From Nanobdellota archaeon (GTDB taxonomy: Archaea > Thermoproteota > Nitrososphaeria > Nitrososphaerales > Nitrosopumilaceae), in contig JAAUVF010000026.1 in the NCBI GenBank assembly GCA_012030815.1, positions 1-9,071 on the forward strand: 9,071 bases of DNA, read 5' to 3'. The notes beneath the pieces are model-generated. The model did not search any database and had not been told where the DNA came from. It worked only from the letters and a program-made list of their open reading frames with translations. Every line of letters begins with the position of its first letter. Position 1 is the stretch's first letter. The position numbers and the translations under genes were made by a program. Shown one piece after another: positions 1 through 6,443 of the stretch.

Positions 1-398
1 TTGGTTCCATCATTTAGTGTAGGAACATTTAGTTCCATTTGACCTGCCGGATGTGGATTTAATTGTAATCTAATTTCATTTGCAGTATTTTGAATTTCTT
101 TTTTATCTCCTTTTTTAAGGGCTGCTTCCATTTTTGCATAATGTTCAGGAATTAACATTCCTCTTTGTGGGAAAGTTAAAACAAACATTGAATCATTTGG
201 AACGTTATTCCAATCAATTAACTGCTCTACTACATAGTTATTTGTCTTAAATGGAAGAACATTACCCACAACTTCCATTTCAAACTGTTTTTCTTCTCCT
301 AATTTTTGAATTTGTGGTAATTGTCGAAAATTTGCTAATGTATAACTCGTTAAGCGCGGAGATTCAGTTACAGCCCACTCGGATTTCTGATTTTGCAT
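1..398 (-). CDS. KamA-family radical SAM protein (lysine 2,3-aminomutase-like), N-terminal part
   Basis: The reading frame is open from an ATG at 398 down to the window edge, giving about 132 residues; the rest lies outside. A stop codon (TAA) six codons upstream makes this ATG the first possible start. The visible part reads MQNQKSEWAVTESPRLTSYT at its start and later contains LPFKTNNYVVEQLIDW, LTFPQRGML and LNPHPAGQMELNVP. From memory these match the N-terminal domain of the 'KamA family' radical SAM enzymes found in actinobacteria and thaumarchaea, where they precede the CxxxCxxC iron-sulfur motif. That motif would be beyond position 1, so the catalytic core cannot be checked here. Family enzymes move an amino group from C2 to C3 of lysine or a similar amino acid; the substrate here is unknown. 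The gene is divergent from the MscS gene at 548. Recognition is by sequence pattern only. Confidence 0.75.
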   Translation of the reverse strand, partial: MQNQKSEWAVTESPRLTSYTLANFRQLPQIQKLGEEKQFEMEVVGNVLPFKTNNYVVEQLIDWNNVPNDSMFVLTFPQRGMLIPEHYAKMEAALKKGDKKEIQNTANEIRLQLNPHPAGQMELNVPTLNDGT

Positions 399-422
399 GG
401 GTATTAATGCTTTTTACCCTTG

Positions 423-427
423 TTAAA
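423..427 (-). promoter_or_regulatory. TATA-like box of the KamA-like gene
   Basis: Read on the minus strand, this is TTTAA centred about 27 bases before the ATG at 398. This is the spacing expected for a leaderless archaeal transcript, and no Shine-Dalgarno sequence precedes the ATG. The box is short and the region is AT-rich, so a chance match is possible. Confidence 0.35.
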
Positions 428-476
428 TGTTAGTACTGAATTCATTCTGAATTTCTAAGAAAATTAGATTGAATGA

Positions 477-486
477 TTTATAAAAA
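477..486 (+). promoter_or_regulatory. TATA-like box of the large MscS gene
   Basis: The stretch TTTATAAAAA is the best TATA-like element between the divergent KamA-like and MscS genes. A start of transcription about 25 bases downstream would leave a leader of roughly 40 bases before the ATG at 548. That leader contains purine-rich GAAGGAAATAGTGAAGAG, which could help ribosome binding. The call rests only on composition and spacing. Confidence 0.4.
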
Positions 487-547
487 ATGATAATATCTAT
501 GATATTTCGATGAAATCTTTGTATTTGGAAGGAAATAGTGAAGAGTA

Positions 548-2316
548 ATGGCTGGAGAAGAAATAATTGCAGAGGGACAGGTAGTTGAAGCATCATCAGG
601 ACAACTTGGAACTCTAATTGAATTATTATCTTCGTCTCTTACACTCCAGATCGCTTTTGTATTTTTAGTAATTGGCTTGATAGTGATTGGTACACTCTAT
701 ACAAAATTTCGACAATGGACGCGAACCAAAAAATTCAGTTACAGTAATCCTATATTGGCAGAAATAATTCGACGAGCGGTTTTACCTATATTTGCACTGG
801 CCTTGATATCTTCAATTAATTTTTACATTCAAACTTTTGAATTATTTATAGATCCTGTTGATATTTTAGAAGGTGAGATGAGTATAGAACTCACTGCTGG
901 GGAAACATTTGCAAAACTTCTTAATTCTATGAATATTCTTGTTATTGCATTTACTGCAGGACACATCATAACTATTCTTCTTGAGAAAGGAGAAAAACTC
1001 AAGTTAGAAAAAATTGATTTTAAATCTTGGAGGGACATGAATGGTTTTACAGATGATGAAGATGATTTGTTTCACAAATGTTATAGATGGGTTCCGCCAA
1101 AACATGCCCCTGAAGATCTAAGTGAAGATGAATTCCGTGAACTCTTAAAAACAAAAGAAGGTGTAACATATCTTGAAAAATTCACCACTTCTGGAGGTGC
1201 ACGAATTGGTAGTTATGAAAAATTAGTTAAAGATCCTTTTTCAGAATGGCAAAAATCTGAGCAAAAAAATATGAAAAGTATTACAATGAATGTATTACTG
1301 GTAATAATGACTTAGGAAGGACATTATATCCTGGAAGAACTCCTGATGAGATTTATGAAATTGATGTCTGGAGCGAAGAAAAAAGAGCAATTAACTATGA
1401 GCCGATAATCGCTGGTTCAAAACCTCCTGGTTACGCAGAAAAGAAAAGAGAAGGACTTCCAAAACCATTTAGAAATTTTATACCACTGGGAGTTTTTCTA
1501 GGTGCTGTTTTAGGAATAATTGCTTGGTGGGGTATTGATCTTGTTGTACTTGCAACTGCTGGTGGTGCTCTTGGACTAGGTATTGGATTTGCATTAAAGG
1601 AAACTTTTGAAAATTATTTTGCATATGTTATGATTAGAAAAGATAAAATCTTTGTTGAAGGAGAGCGAATTGCTTTAGCAAGTGGTTACAAAGGTATAGT
1701 CTATAAAATTACTTCACGTGTAACTTACATCCGACATCCACTCAATGAATCTATAGCAATTGTACCTACGCGACAGCTTGTAAGTAGTGAAATCATAAAT
1801 TATACTAAAGAATTTGCTATTGTTCCTGCAATAGTGGAAGTGGGAGTTTCTTATCTTAATGACCCAAAACATGTAGCTGCAATTCTGATGAAAGTTGGCA
1901 CACGTGCATTAAAAGAAGTCAAAGATGCCAAAAACAAACATCTTGCAATTCAGTCAAAGTGTCCTAATGTCGATGAAAATATGCCAAGTTGTGGATGTGA
2001 CAAATCTTTCATTTTAGATATTGAACAGCCAACTGTGAGATTCAATAAATTCAATGACTCTTCACTTGATTTTGCTTTATGGGTGTATGTTCGTGATTAT
2101 GGCTCACGATTCAAAATGCAGACTGATATGCGCATGATGATTCACGAGGAATTTAAAAAATATGATATTCGAATTCCATGGCCAATTAGAACAATCTATC
2201 AGGGAGATGAGAAAAAAGAAGCAGAAGAAATTGACAGCCTTAATGCAGAACGTAAAAAACTTCTTGATAAATACGGCATTGGGGATCTACTAAAAGGCGA
2301 TGGTGGCGATTCTTAA
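548..2316 (+). CDS. Large MscS-family mechanosensitive channel (one frameshift as read)
   Basis: A membrane channel that would open under membrane tension and release solutes during osmotic down-shock. As read, translation from ATG 548 stops at 1315, but the protein continues in the neighbouring frame from about 1264 to 2316. One extra A in the run of seven at 1263-1269 joins them into about 589 residues. Hydrophobic helices lie near residues 33-52, 73-100 and 124-145. A charged loop of about 150 residues follows, then a helix near 308-328 and a pore helix with LATAGGALGLGIGFALKETF, which matches the Gly/Ala-rich TM3 of MscS. VEGERIALASGYKGIVYKI begins the cytoplasmic beta domain. The long loop and extra helices make it larger than E. 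coli MscS (286 residues). Cysteines at about 472, 482 and 484 form C-x9-C-x-C, which is unusual. The family call is firm; the gating stimulus is inferred. Confidence 0.85.
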
Positions 2317-2426
2317 CCCCCGACCATTTTAATTAAAATCTTTTCTCAAACATATTCAAAATTTTCACTCTTTTTGGTAGATTTTAGAACGTAAAGGTAC
2401 AAAAAGACATAGATGACATATGACAT

Positions 2427-2588
2427 ATGGGTAAATCTCTGATTTTTACTTCTATTGTGTTTCTAAGCATGTCTCTTGTCATTTTAGCCTCGTTTTCAAG
2501 TAATAATTCTCACCTTGCTTTATTCCAAAATGGAAATGGATTACCTTCCACCGAATTGCTTGAAGGTAATGCCTCTAATTTTTTATGA
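2427..2588 (+). CDS. Signal-peptide-like leader ORF (53 aa), probably the N-terminus of the next gene
   Basis: An ATG at 2427 opens a 53-codon frame. After MGKS comes a hydrophobic stretch, LIFTSIVFLSMSLVILASFS, typical of a signal peptide or first membrane anchor. A polar segment containing LFQNGNGLPSTELLEGNAS follows, then a stop. The sequence looks natural: balanced residues, and a start preceded by three GACATA copies at 2406-2427. It ends at a run of six T (2579-2584). Removing one T would continue it into the downstream membrane protein as ...GNASNFYDTIRSFF..., giving one protein of about 283 residues. I favour that reading, but an independent small exported peptide cannot be excluded. 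Confidence 0.5.
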   Translation: MGKSLIFTSIVFLSMSLVILASFSSNNSHLALFQNGNGLPSTELLEGNASNFL

Positions 2589-3279
2589 TACAATTCGTTC
2601 TTTTTTTCAAAATTTAAATAATTCTCAACTATTGCCTCTTGATTATGTTAATGGGTTAATTGCAGAAATTACAAAAGATTCTTCCATTTATGATATAGTT
2701 GGATTCTCTATTGGAATGGTCATTTACGGTGTATTTGTTTATCATTTTTATCGATTCCTATCAAAACGAGATATGTTTTGTTTCAATGTTGAAAAAATTT
2801 CTAGGGGCCATTTTTCATCCTCAGGAAAAAAATCCTCTGGTGCCCCTAGAGTTGCAGCGTTTATTGCTACAAATTTCTTCGTATTTCCTTTTGTGATATT
2901 CTTGTTCTTTTTGGGCTATTCCTCATTCATGTTTATTCTTGTACAACATATGGAAACTGCAACAATTTTTCTTGTTTCCAGCTCATTGATTATTGCAATT
3001 AGAATATCTGCATATTATAGAGAGGATCTTTCACGAGATCTTGCAAAATTACTTCCATTTGCATTACTTGGTATATTCCTTTTTGATCCAAAATTTTATT
3101 CACTTGTTGATGTTATCCAAAGATTATCTGAGATTCCTTCATTTCTAACACAAGTTGCAGCATTCATGATTGTTGCAATGATTATAGAAATTTTCCTTAG
3201 TATTATTTATCTAATTAAAGTTAGGTTTTTCCACAAAGAGAAACAATCTAAGATTGATGATTCTGAGCATGCAATCTAA
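2569..3279 (+). CDS. Multi-pass membrane protein of unknown function
   Basis: I do not recognise this family. As read, the frame is open from about 2515 (TTG) with an ATG at 2569 as a possible start (MPLIFYDTIRSFFQ). GAAGGT just before that ATG resembles a Shine-Dalgarno sequence but is too close. Alternatively the N-terminus is the signal-peptide-like ORF at 2427, joined by a one-base change at 2579-2584. About five hydrophobic helices can be seen: IVGFSIGMVIYGVFVY, then TNFFVFPFVIFLFFLGYSSF, then IFLVSSSLIIAIRI, then LLPFALLGIFLF, and finally FMIVAMIIEIFLSIIYLI. The C-terminus is short, charged and probably cytoplasmic. No transporter signature, catalytic motif or metal-binding cluster is apparent. 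It follows the large MscS gene by about 110-250 bases on the same strand, but separate transcription is possible. Confidence 0.75.
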   Translation: MPLIFYDTIRSFFQNLNNSQLLPLDYVNGLIAEITKDSSIYDIVGFSIGMVIYGVFVYHFYRFLSKRDMFCFNVEKISRGHFSSSGKKSSGAPRVAAFIATNFFVFPFVIFLFFLGYSSFMFILVQHMETATIFLVSSSLIIAIRISAYYREDLSRDLAKLLPFALLGIFLFDPKFYSLVDVIQRLSEIPSFLTQVAAFMIVAMIIEIFLSIIYLIKVRFFHKEKQSKIDDSEHAI

Positions 3280-3289
3280 TTTCGATTCA

Positions 3290-3296
3290 TTAAATA
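3290..3296 (+). promoter_or_regulatory. TATA-like box of the GNAT-amidohydrolase operon
   Basis: TTAAATA is centred about 27 bases before the ATG at 3320, again the spacing of a leaderless archaeal mRNA. A second AT-rich stretch at 3307-3314 is too close to the ATG to be the main box. No other promoter is needed for the downstream amidohydrolase, because the two genes overlap. Confidence 0.45.
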
Positions 3297-3319
3297 ATGT
3301 CTGCACTTTAAATTAATTC

Positions 3320-3969
3320 ATGTCTGATCAAACTCGTCATAGTGAAGTTATCATTAGAAATATGACAAAAGATGACATACCAAAAATTGTTGAATTACAA
3401 AAAGCAGCATTTCCATATATGGCAGCTGAAGGTGTTTACTGGAAACCTGAACAATTAGAAGCACACCTTAAAGTATTTCCTGAAGGCCAGTTTGTTGCAG
3501 ATTACAATGGTAAAATTGTTGGTTCATGTAGTAGTTTAATTATAAAATTAGAGCCTGAATACAAAGAACACTCTTGGAAAGAAGCATGTGGTGACAGTGT
3601 CTTTTCTTCACATAATCCAATGGTGATTCTTTGTATGGTGCTGACATTTCCACACACCCTGATAATCGACGATTAGGAGTTGCAACTAAAATATACAATG
3701 CCCGAAAAGATCTTGCAATAAAACTCAATTTACGAAGAATCATTGCAGGCGCAAGATTATTCAACTATTGTGAACATGCACCGAAATTAACTCCTTTAGA
3801 ATATGTAAAAAAAGTGTTGAATCATGAAATTAGAGAACCTGTATTGGAATTTCAAGTCAAAAATGGTTTTAAATTTATTAAAATTATTCCTAATTATATG
3901 AAAGATCCACGCTCAATGGACAATGCAACTTTTATTGAGTGGATAAATCCAAACTACAAAGCAAAATGA
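3320..3969 (+). CDS. GNAT-family N-acetyltransferase (one frameshift as read)
   Basis: Likely transfers an acyl group from acyl-CoA to an amine of an unknown small molecule or protein, in the cytoplasm. As read, the frame from ATG 3320 stops at 3676. The conserved protein resumes at GGT 3622 in the next frame and runs to 3969; one extra G at 3622-3623 restores about 216 residues. The fold is visible: RNMTKDDIPKIVELQKAAFP at the start, FPEGQFVADYNGKIVGSCSS for the central strands, then GADISTHPDNRRLGVATKIY. The last contains the RRLGVA acyl-CoA pyrophosphate loop (motif A, R/Q-x-x-G-x-G/A). NLRRIIAGARL and VLEFQVKNGFKFIKIIPNY complete it. As I recall, this GNAT subtype occurs in bacteria fused to a nitrilase-type carbon-nitrogen hydrolase. 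Here it stands alone and overlaps an amidohydrolase by four bases. Confidence 0.85.
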
Positions 3970-4767
3970 TCATCGACTGTCACGTTCATGTTAATCAATA
4001 CGAGCTAATCCAGCACATTCCTTCTTTAGATGATCGAATTCAAGAATTGCAAAAAGAGATGGCAAGTAATAACGTGGATTATTCTATAATCTTGTCCTCA
4101 TACAAAGTAAATTCTGAAAGACCATCTACAAAACAAATCTTGGATGCTATCAAAAAATATGATAATCTTGGGGTCGGTTGCTGGATTTGCTATTGATCAT
4201 CACACTGATGAGGATTTACAAAATTACAGAAAATGGATTAAAGAAGGATTAGTCAAAGGTTTGAAAATCTATTCTGGATATGAGCATTATTATCCATATG
4301 ATGAACGATATCAAAAAGTATATGATACATGCATCGAGTTTGATGTTCCTGTGATGTTTCATACTGGAGATACGTACAGTCCAAAAGGAAAACTCCGTTA
4401 TTCTCGCCCACTAAACCTTGATGATGTTGCAGTAGATAATCCTGAATTAAAAATAGTAATGTGCCATTTAGGAAATCCTTGGATTCAAGATGCACAAGAA
4501 GTAATTTATAAAAATAAAAACATGTATGCCGATATCTCTGGTTTGGTTATTGGTAGTTTTGATCACTTTTTTGAAAAGATGATCAAAGAAAAAGTAGCTG
4601 AATTGATTAACTATGCTGGTGAACCACGATACTTGCTTTATGGAACTGACTGGCCAATCAGTTCAATGGACTCATATCTTAATTTTGTTGCAAAACTGAA
4701 AATTAAAAATGAGTTTAGAGATAACTTCATGTATAAAAATGCAAAAGAATTGTTTAAAATTTCATGA
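3966..4767 (+). CDS. Amidohydrolase, metal-dependent TIM barrel (amidohydrolase_2 type, one frameshift as read)
   Basis: A predicted metal-dependent hydrolase or decarboxylase of the ACMSD-like amidohydrolase_2 group; substrate unknown. The ATG at 3966 overlaps the GNAT stop (ATGA), and MIIDCHVHVN places the HxH metal ligands at residues 6 and 8, so longer upstream starts are unlikely. As read, the frame stops at 4196. Removing one G from the GGGG at 4170-4173 (or GG at 4176-4177) restores a protein of about 266 residues. Further ligand motifs follow in the expected order: VMFHTGD (His about 132), IVMCHLGNPW (His about 167) and LLYGTDWP (Asp about 228). All key residues are present on both sides of the frame change, so the enzyme is probably active in the organism. 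The overlap suggests translational coupling and a shared pathway with the acetyltransferase. Confidence 0.85.
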
Positions 4768-4915
4768 ATTTTACCTCAATTTATTAAAATCTACAATCAT
4801 TGCATAGATAAAATTGGCTTATTTACAAAATTTTCCTTTACATGATCATTATTTTATCATCTAAAAAATTGATTAAAAAAAAAGAACTATTAAGATGAGA
4901 TGGGAACTGATATTG

Positions 4916-5323
4916 ATGGAAAAAACAGCTAGTGAATTAGAAAAGGAAATACAAGAATCTGAAAAGGAAATTGCAGAAATTAATCAAAAAATAGTAAATA
5001 ATGATTACAATCAATTAAAAGAGGTACATCACGATAAAATGGTTTTAGAGAACAGACAGATGATTTTAGAAAATAAAAATAAAATTAAATCAATTATTGA
5101 TACATATTTTAAAAACAAAATAGTATTTTATCTACTGTTTTTGTTTATATCTGGAAATCCTACTATGTCCAACAGTGCAGTTGCAACTTGGATTTTACCC
5201 TCTGAGTTTTTGATTTCTTCTAAGATTTTATTACTGATATTGTGTTTTGTTACTCCTCTCTGTCTTACTGCAACTGGATATCTTATTTTGACTGAAATTT
5301 CATTACTAGTTAATGCAAAATGA
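4916..5323 (+). CDS. Small coiled-coil protein (true end probably near 5123)
   Basis: No family is recognised. From ATG 4916 (or in-frame ATG 4895) the first 66 residues are rich in Glu, Lys, Asn and Ile. A heptad-like pattern, for example LEKEIQESEKEIAEINQKI, predicts a coiled coil, and NYNQLKEV-like and MVLENRQMILENKNKI segments follow. As read, the frame runs on to 5323. The last 65 residues or so are hydrophobic and lie entirely antisense to the conserved C-terminus of the MscS gene on the other strand, so they look spurious. Removing one A from the run of five at 5111-5115 would end the protein at a TAG at 5121-5123 as ...DTYFKTK. That gives 68 residues and leaves four bases to the MscS stop at 5128. 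I consider the short form the real one. Its role cannot be inferred. Confidence 0.6.
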   Translation: MEKTASELEKEIQESEKEIAEINQKIVNNDYNQLKEVHHDKMVLENRQMILENKNKIKSIIDTYFKNKIVFYLLFLFISGNPTMSNSAVATWILPSEFLISSKILLLILCFVTPLCLTATGYLILTEISLLVNAK

Positions 5324-6071
5324 ATTATTGGGTCTGTTGCATTATTATCTAGATAATATTTTTCTCCTAAATCTTTGATGCTTTCAGAAGCTTGCATGCC
5401 TGCATCTTTTGTTTCGTTAGTTACTATCTCCATGAATTTTTTGTAAGCGTAATCTGTATCTGATTTGTAATCTAGTGGAAATGCAATCTCATCCCAAATG
5501 AATCCATGGTCTTTGGTATAATTGTTAATTGTGGCAGATAAAATACTTCCATTAGGAATTGTTGTCAATCTTCCTGTGGGTAAATCTGCTGTAATCCACT
5601 CTCTAGTTTCAAGTAAAGTTGTATAAAGAATTCCGATATCTATAACATCTCCTGTTTTTGAGTTTATTTCAATTCTGTCTCCTACTGTGTATATTCTCGT
5701 GATATAGATCAATATCCCTCCTCAAGATTTTTTAGCAAATCTTGCAACGCAAATGCAACTCCAGCAGAAGCCAGTCCTAATACTACTGTTAACTCTTGAG
5801 TACCTTCACTCCAAATTGCTGCAAGTGCAACTATGAATGTCGCAATATATCCAATTGAGATAATTTTTTTAAAATTATATCTCATCTTTTTTTCTTTTAT
5901 TTTTCTAGATAATTGACGTTCTAAAATTATTTTAAAAATTATGTGAATTACTGTTAATGCAACAAATGAGTAAAATCCATTTTCTAGATAAACATGTGGG
6001 TAGTAATAGTTTGCAGTCCAAAATATCCCTACAAGTATTATCCAAATGATTAATCCGTTTCTTTGCTTCAT
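5128..6071 (-). CDS. Compact MscS-family mechanosensitive channel (one frameshift as read)
   Basis: A small-conductance tension-gated channel. As read, translation from ATG 6071 stops at 5709 after ...FALQDLLKNLEEGY, while the rest is open in the next frame to 5128. One extra base in the CC at 5720-5721 gives KNLEGGILIYITRIYTVGDR, the exact pattern of the MscS pore exit and beta domain. The rebuilt length is about 314 residues, close to E. coli MscS. Hydrophobic helices lie near 6-24, 33-50 and 70-87, and the pore helix LTVVLGLASAGVAFALQDLL near 94-113. VGDRIEINSKTGDVIDIGIL and TIPNGSILSATINNYTKDHG are typical of the family, and the C-terminal alpha/beta domain is complete. It shares little sequence with the larger MscS at 548 beyond the core motifs, so this is probably not a recent duplication. 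It converges with the coiled-coil gene. Confidence 0.88.
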
Positions 6072-6164
6072 TTTAGTTTCGTTGTTTTCTTACTGCGCCT
6101 CTAATTGAAAAACTATTGCATGATTTCTAATTTATTGAATCTGGTAAAGTCAGGTATGTGATGT

Positions 6165-6397
6165 TTATGTTGGATTTATGACATTTAATGTCATTGTGCT
6201 TACTACTCTTGATAGTTTTCTAATATCTGCTACTGCTTTTCAAATTCTTTTTGTTCTTCTGTGCTTACTTCTGTGATCACATCATATGCTCCATAAGTAA
6301 GATATGCATTTTTGACATTTGGCATCTGTTTTAGCTCTTCAACGATATACTCTTCTGCACCAAGGTCACAATTTAATAAAATAAATCCGATATGCAT
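6165..6397 (-). CDS. Stand-alone Lrp/AsnC effector-binding (RAM) domain protein (one frameshift as read)
   Basis: As read, the frame from ATG 6397 stops after ...EQKEFEKQ. Adding one base to the TTTT at 6237-6240 continues it as EKAVADIRKLSRVVSTMTLN to a TAA at 6165-6167, giving 77 residues. The start MHIGFILLNCDLGAEEYIVE, the centre MPNVKNAYLTYGAYDVITEV and the end match the AsnC ligand-binding domain (beta-alpha-beta-beta-alpha-beta, RAM). There is no helix-turn-helix. Such single-domain proteins are common in archaea; the fold usually assembles into dimers or octamers and binds an amino acid between subunits. It may modulate a full-length Lrp protein, but no partner is seen here. It lies 46 bases downstream of the DEAD-box gene on the same strand. 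Confidence 0.85.
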
Positions 6398-6405
6398 TCT
6401 TTCTT

Positions 6406-6419
6406 AGAATAATTGTTCT
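6406..6419. promoter_or_regulatory. Near-perfect palindrome before the RAM-domain gene
   Basis: AGAATAATTGTTCT reads AGAA-N-AATT-N-TTCT, a 14-base dyad with one mismatched pair. It sits 9-22 bases before the ATG at 6397, where a repressor could block a leaderless transcript. Short A/T-rich dyads are typical of Lrp-family operators, but the neighbouring protein lacks a DNA-binding domain, so another regulator would be needed. AT-rich DNA makes chance dyads likely. Confidence 0.25.
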
Positions 6420-6443
6420 ATTACTTGTCTTTAAGTTTTACAG

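Noticed and set aside
829..1038. Minus-strand ORF of 69 codons within the large MscS gene
   Set aside because: It lies antisense to a conserved channel region and shows no family features or start signal.
2406..2427. Three GACATA copies before the ATG at 2427 as regulatory repeats
   Set aside because: The copies are short, irregularly spaced and easily explained by AT-rich low complexity.
3540..3764. Minus-strand ORF over the GNAT frame change
   Set aside because: It is antisense to the conserved acyl-CoA binding region and has no recognisable features.
3939..3965. Upstream ATG that would lengthen the amidohydrolase by nine residues
   Set aside because: MIIDCHVHV at 3966 is the typical N-terminus of the family and overlaps the preceding stop as ATGA.
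4768..4894. AT-rich gap after the amidohydrolase as a possible small RNA or origin
   Set aside because: Only ordinary AT-rich sequence is visible, without stable dyads or iterated repeats; probably a terminator plus the promoter of the coiled-coil gene.
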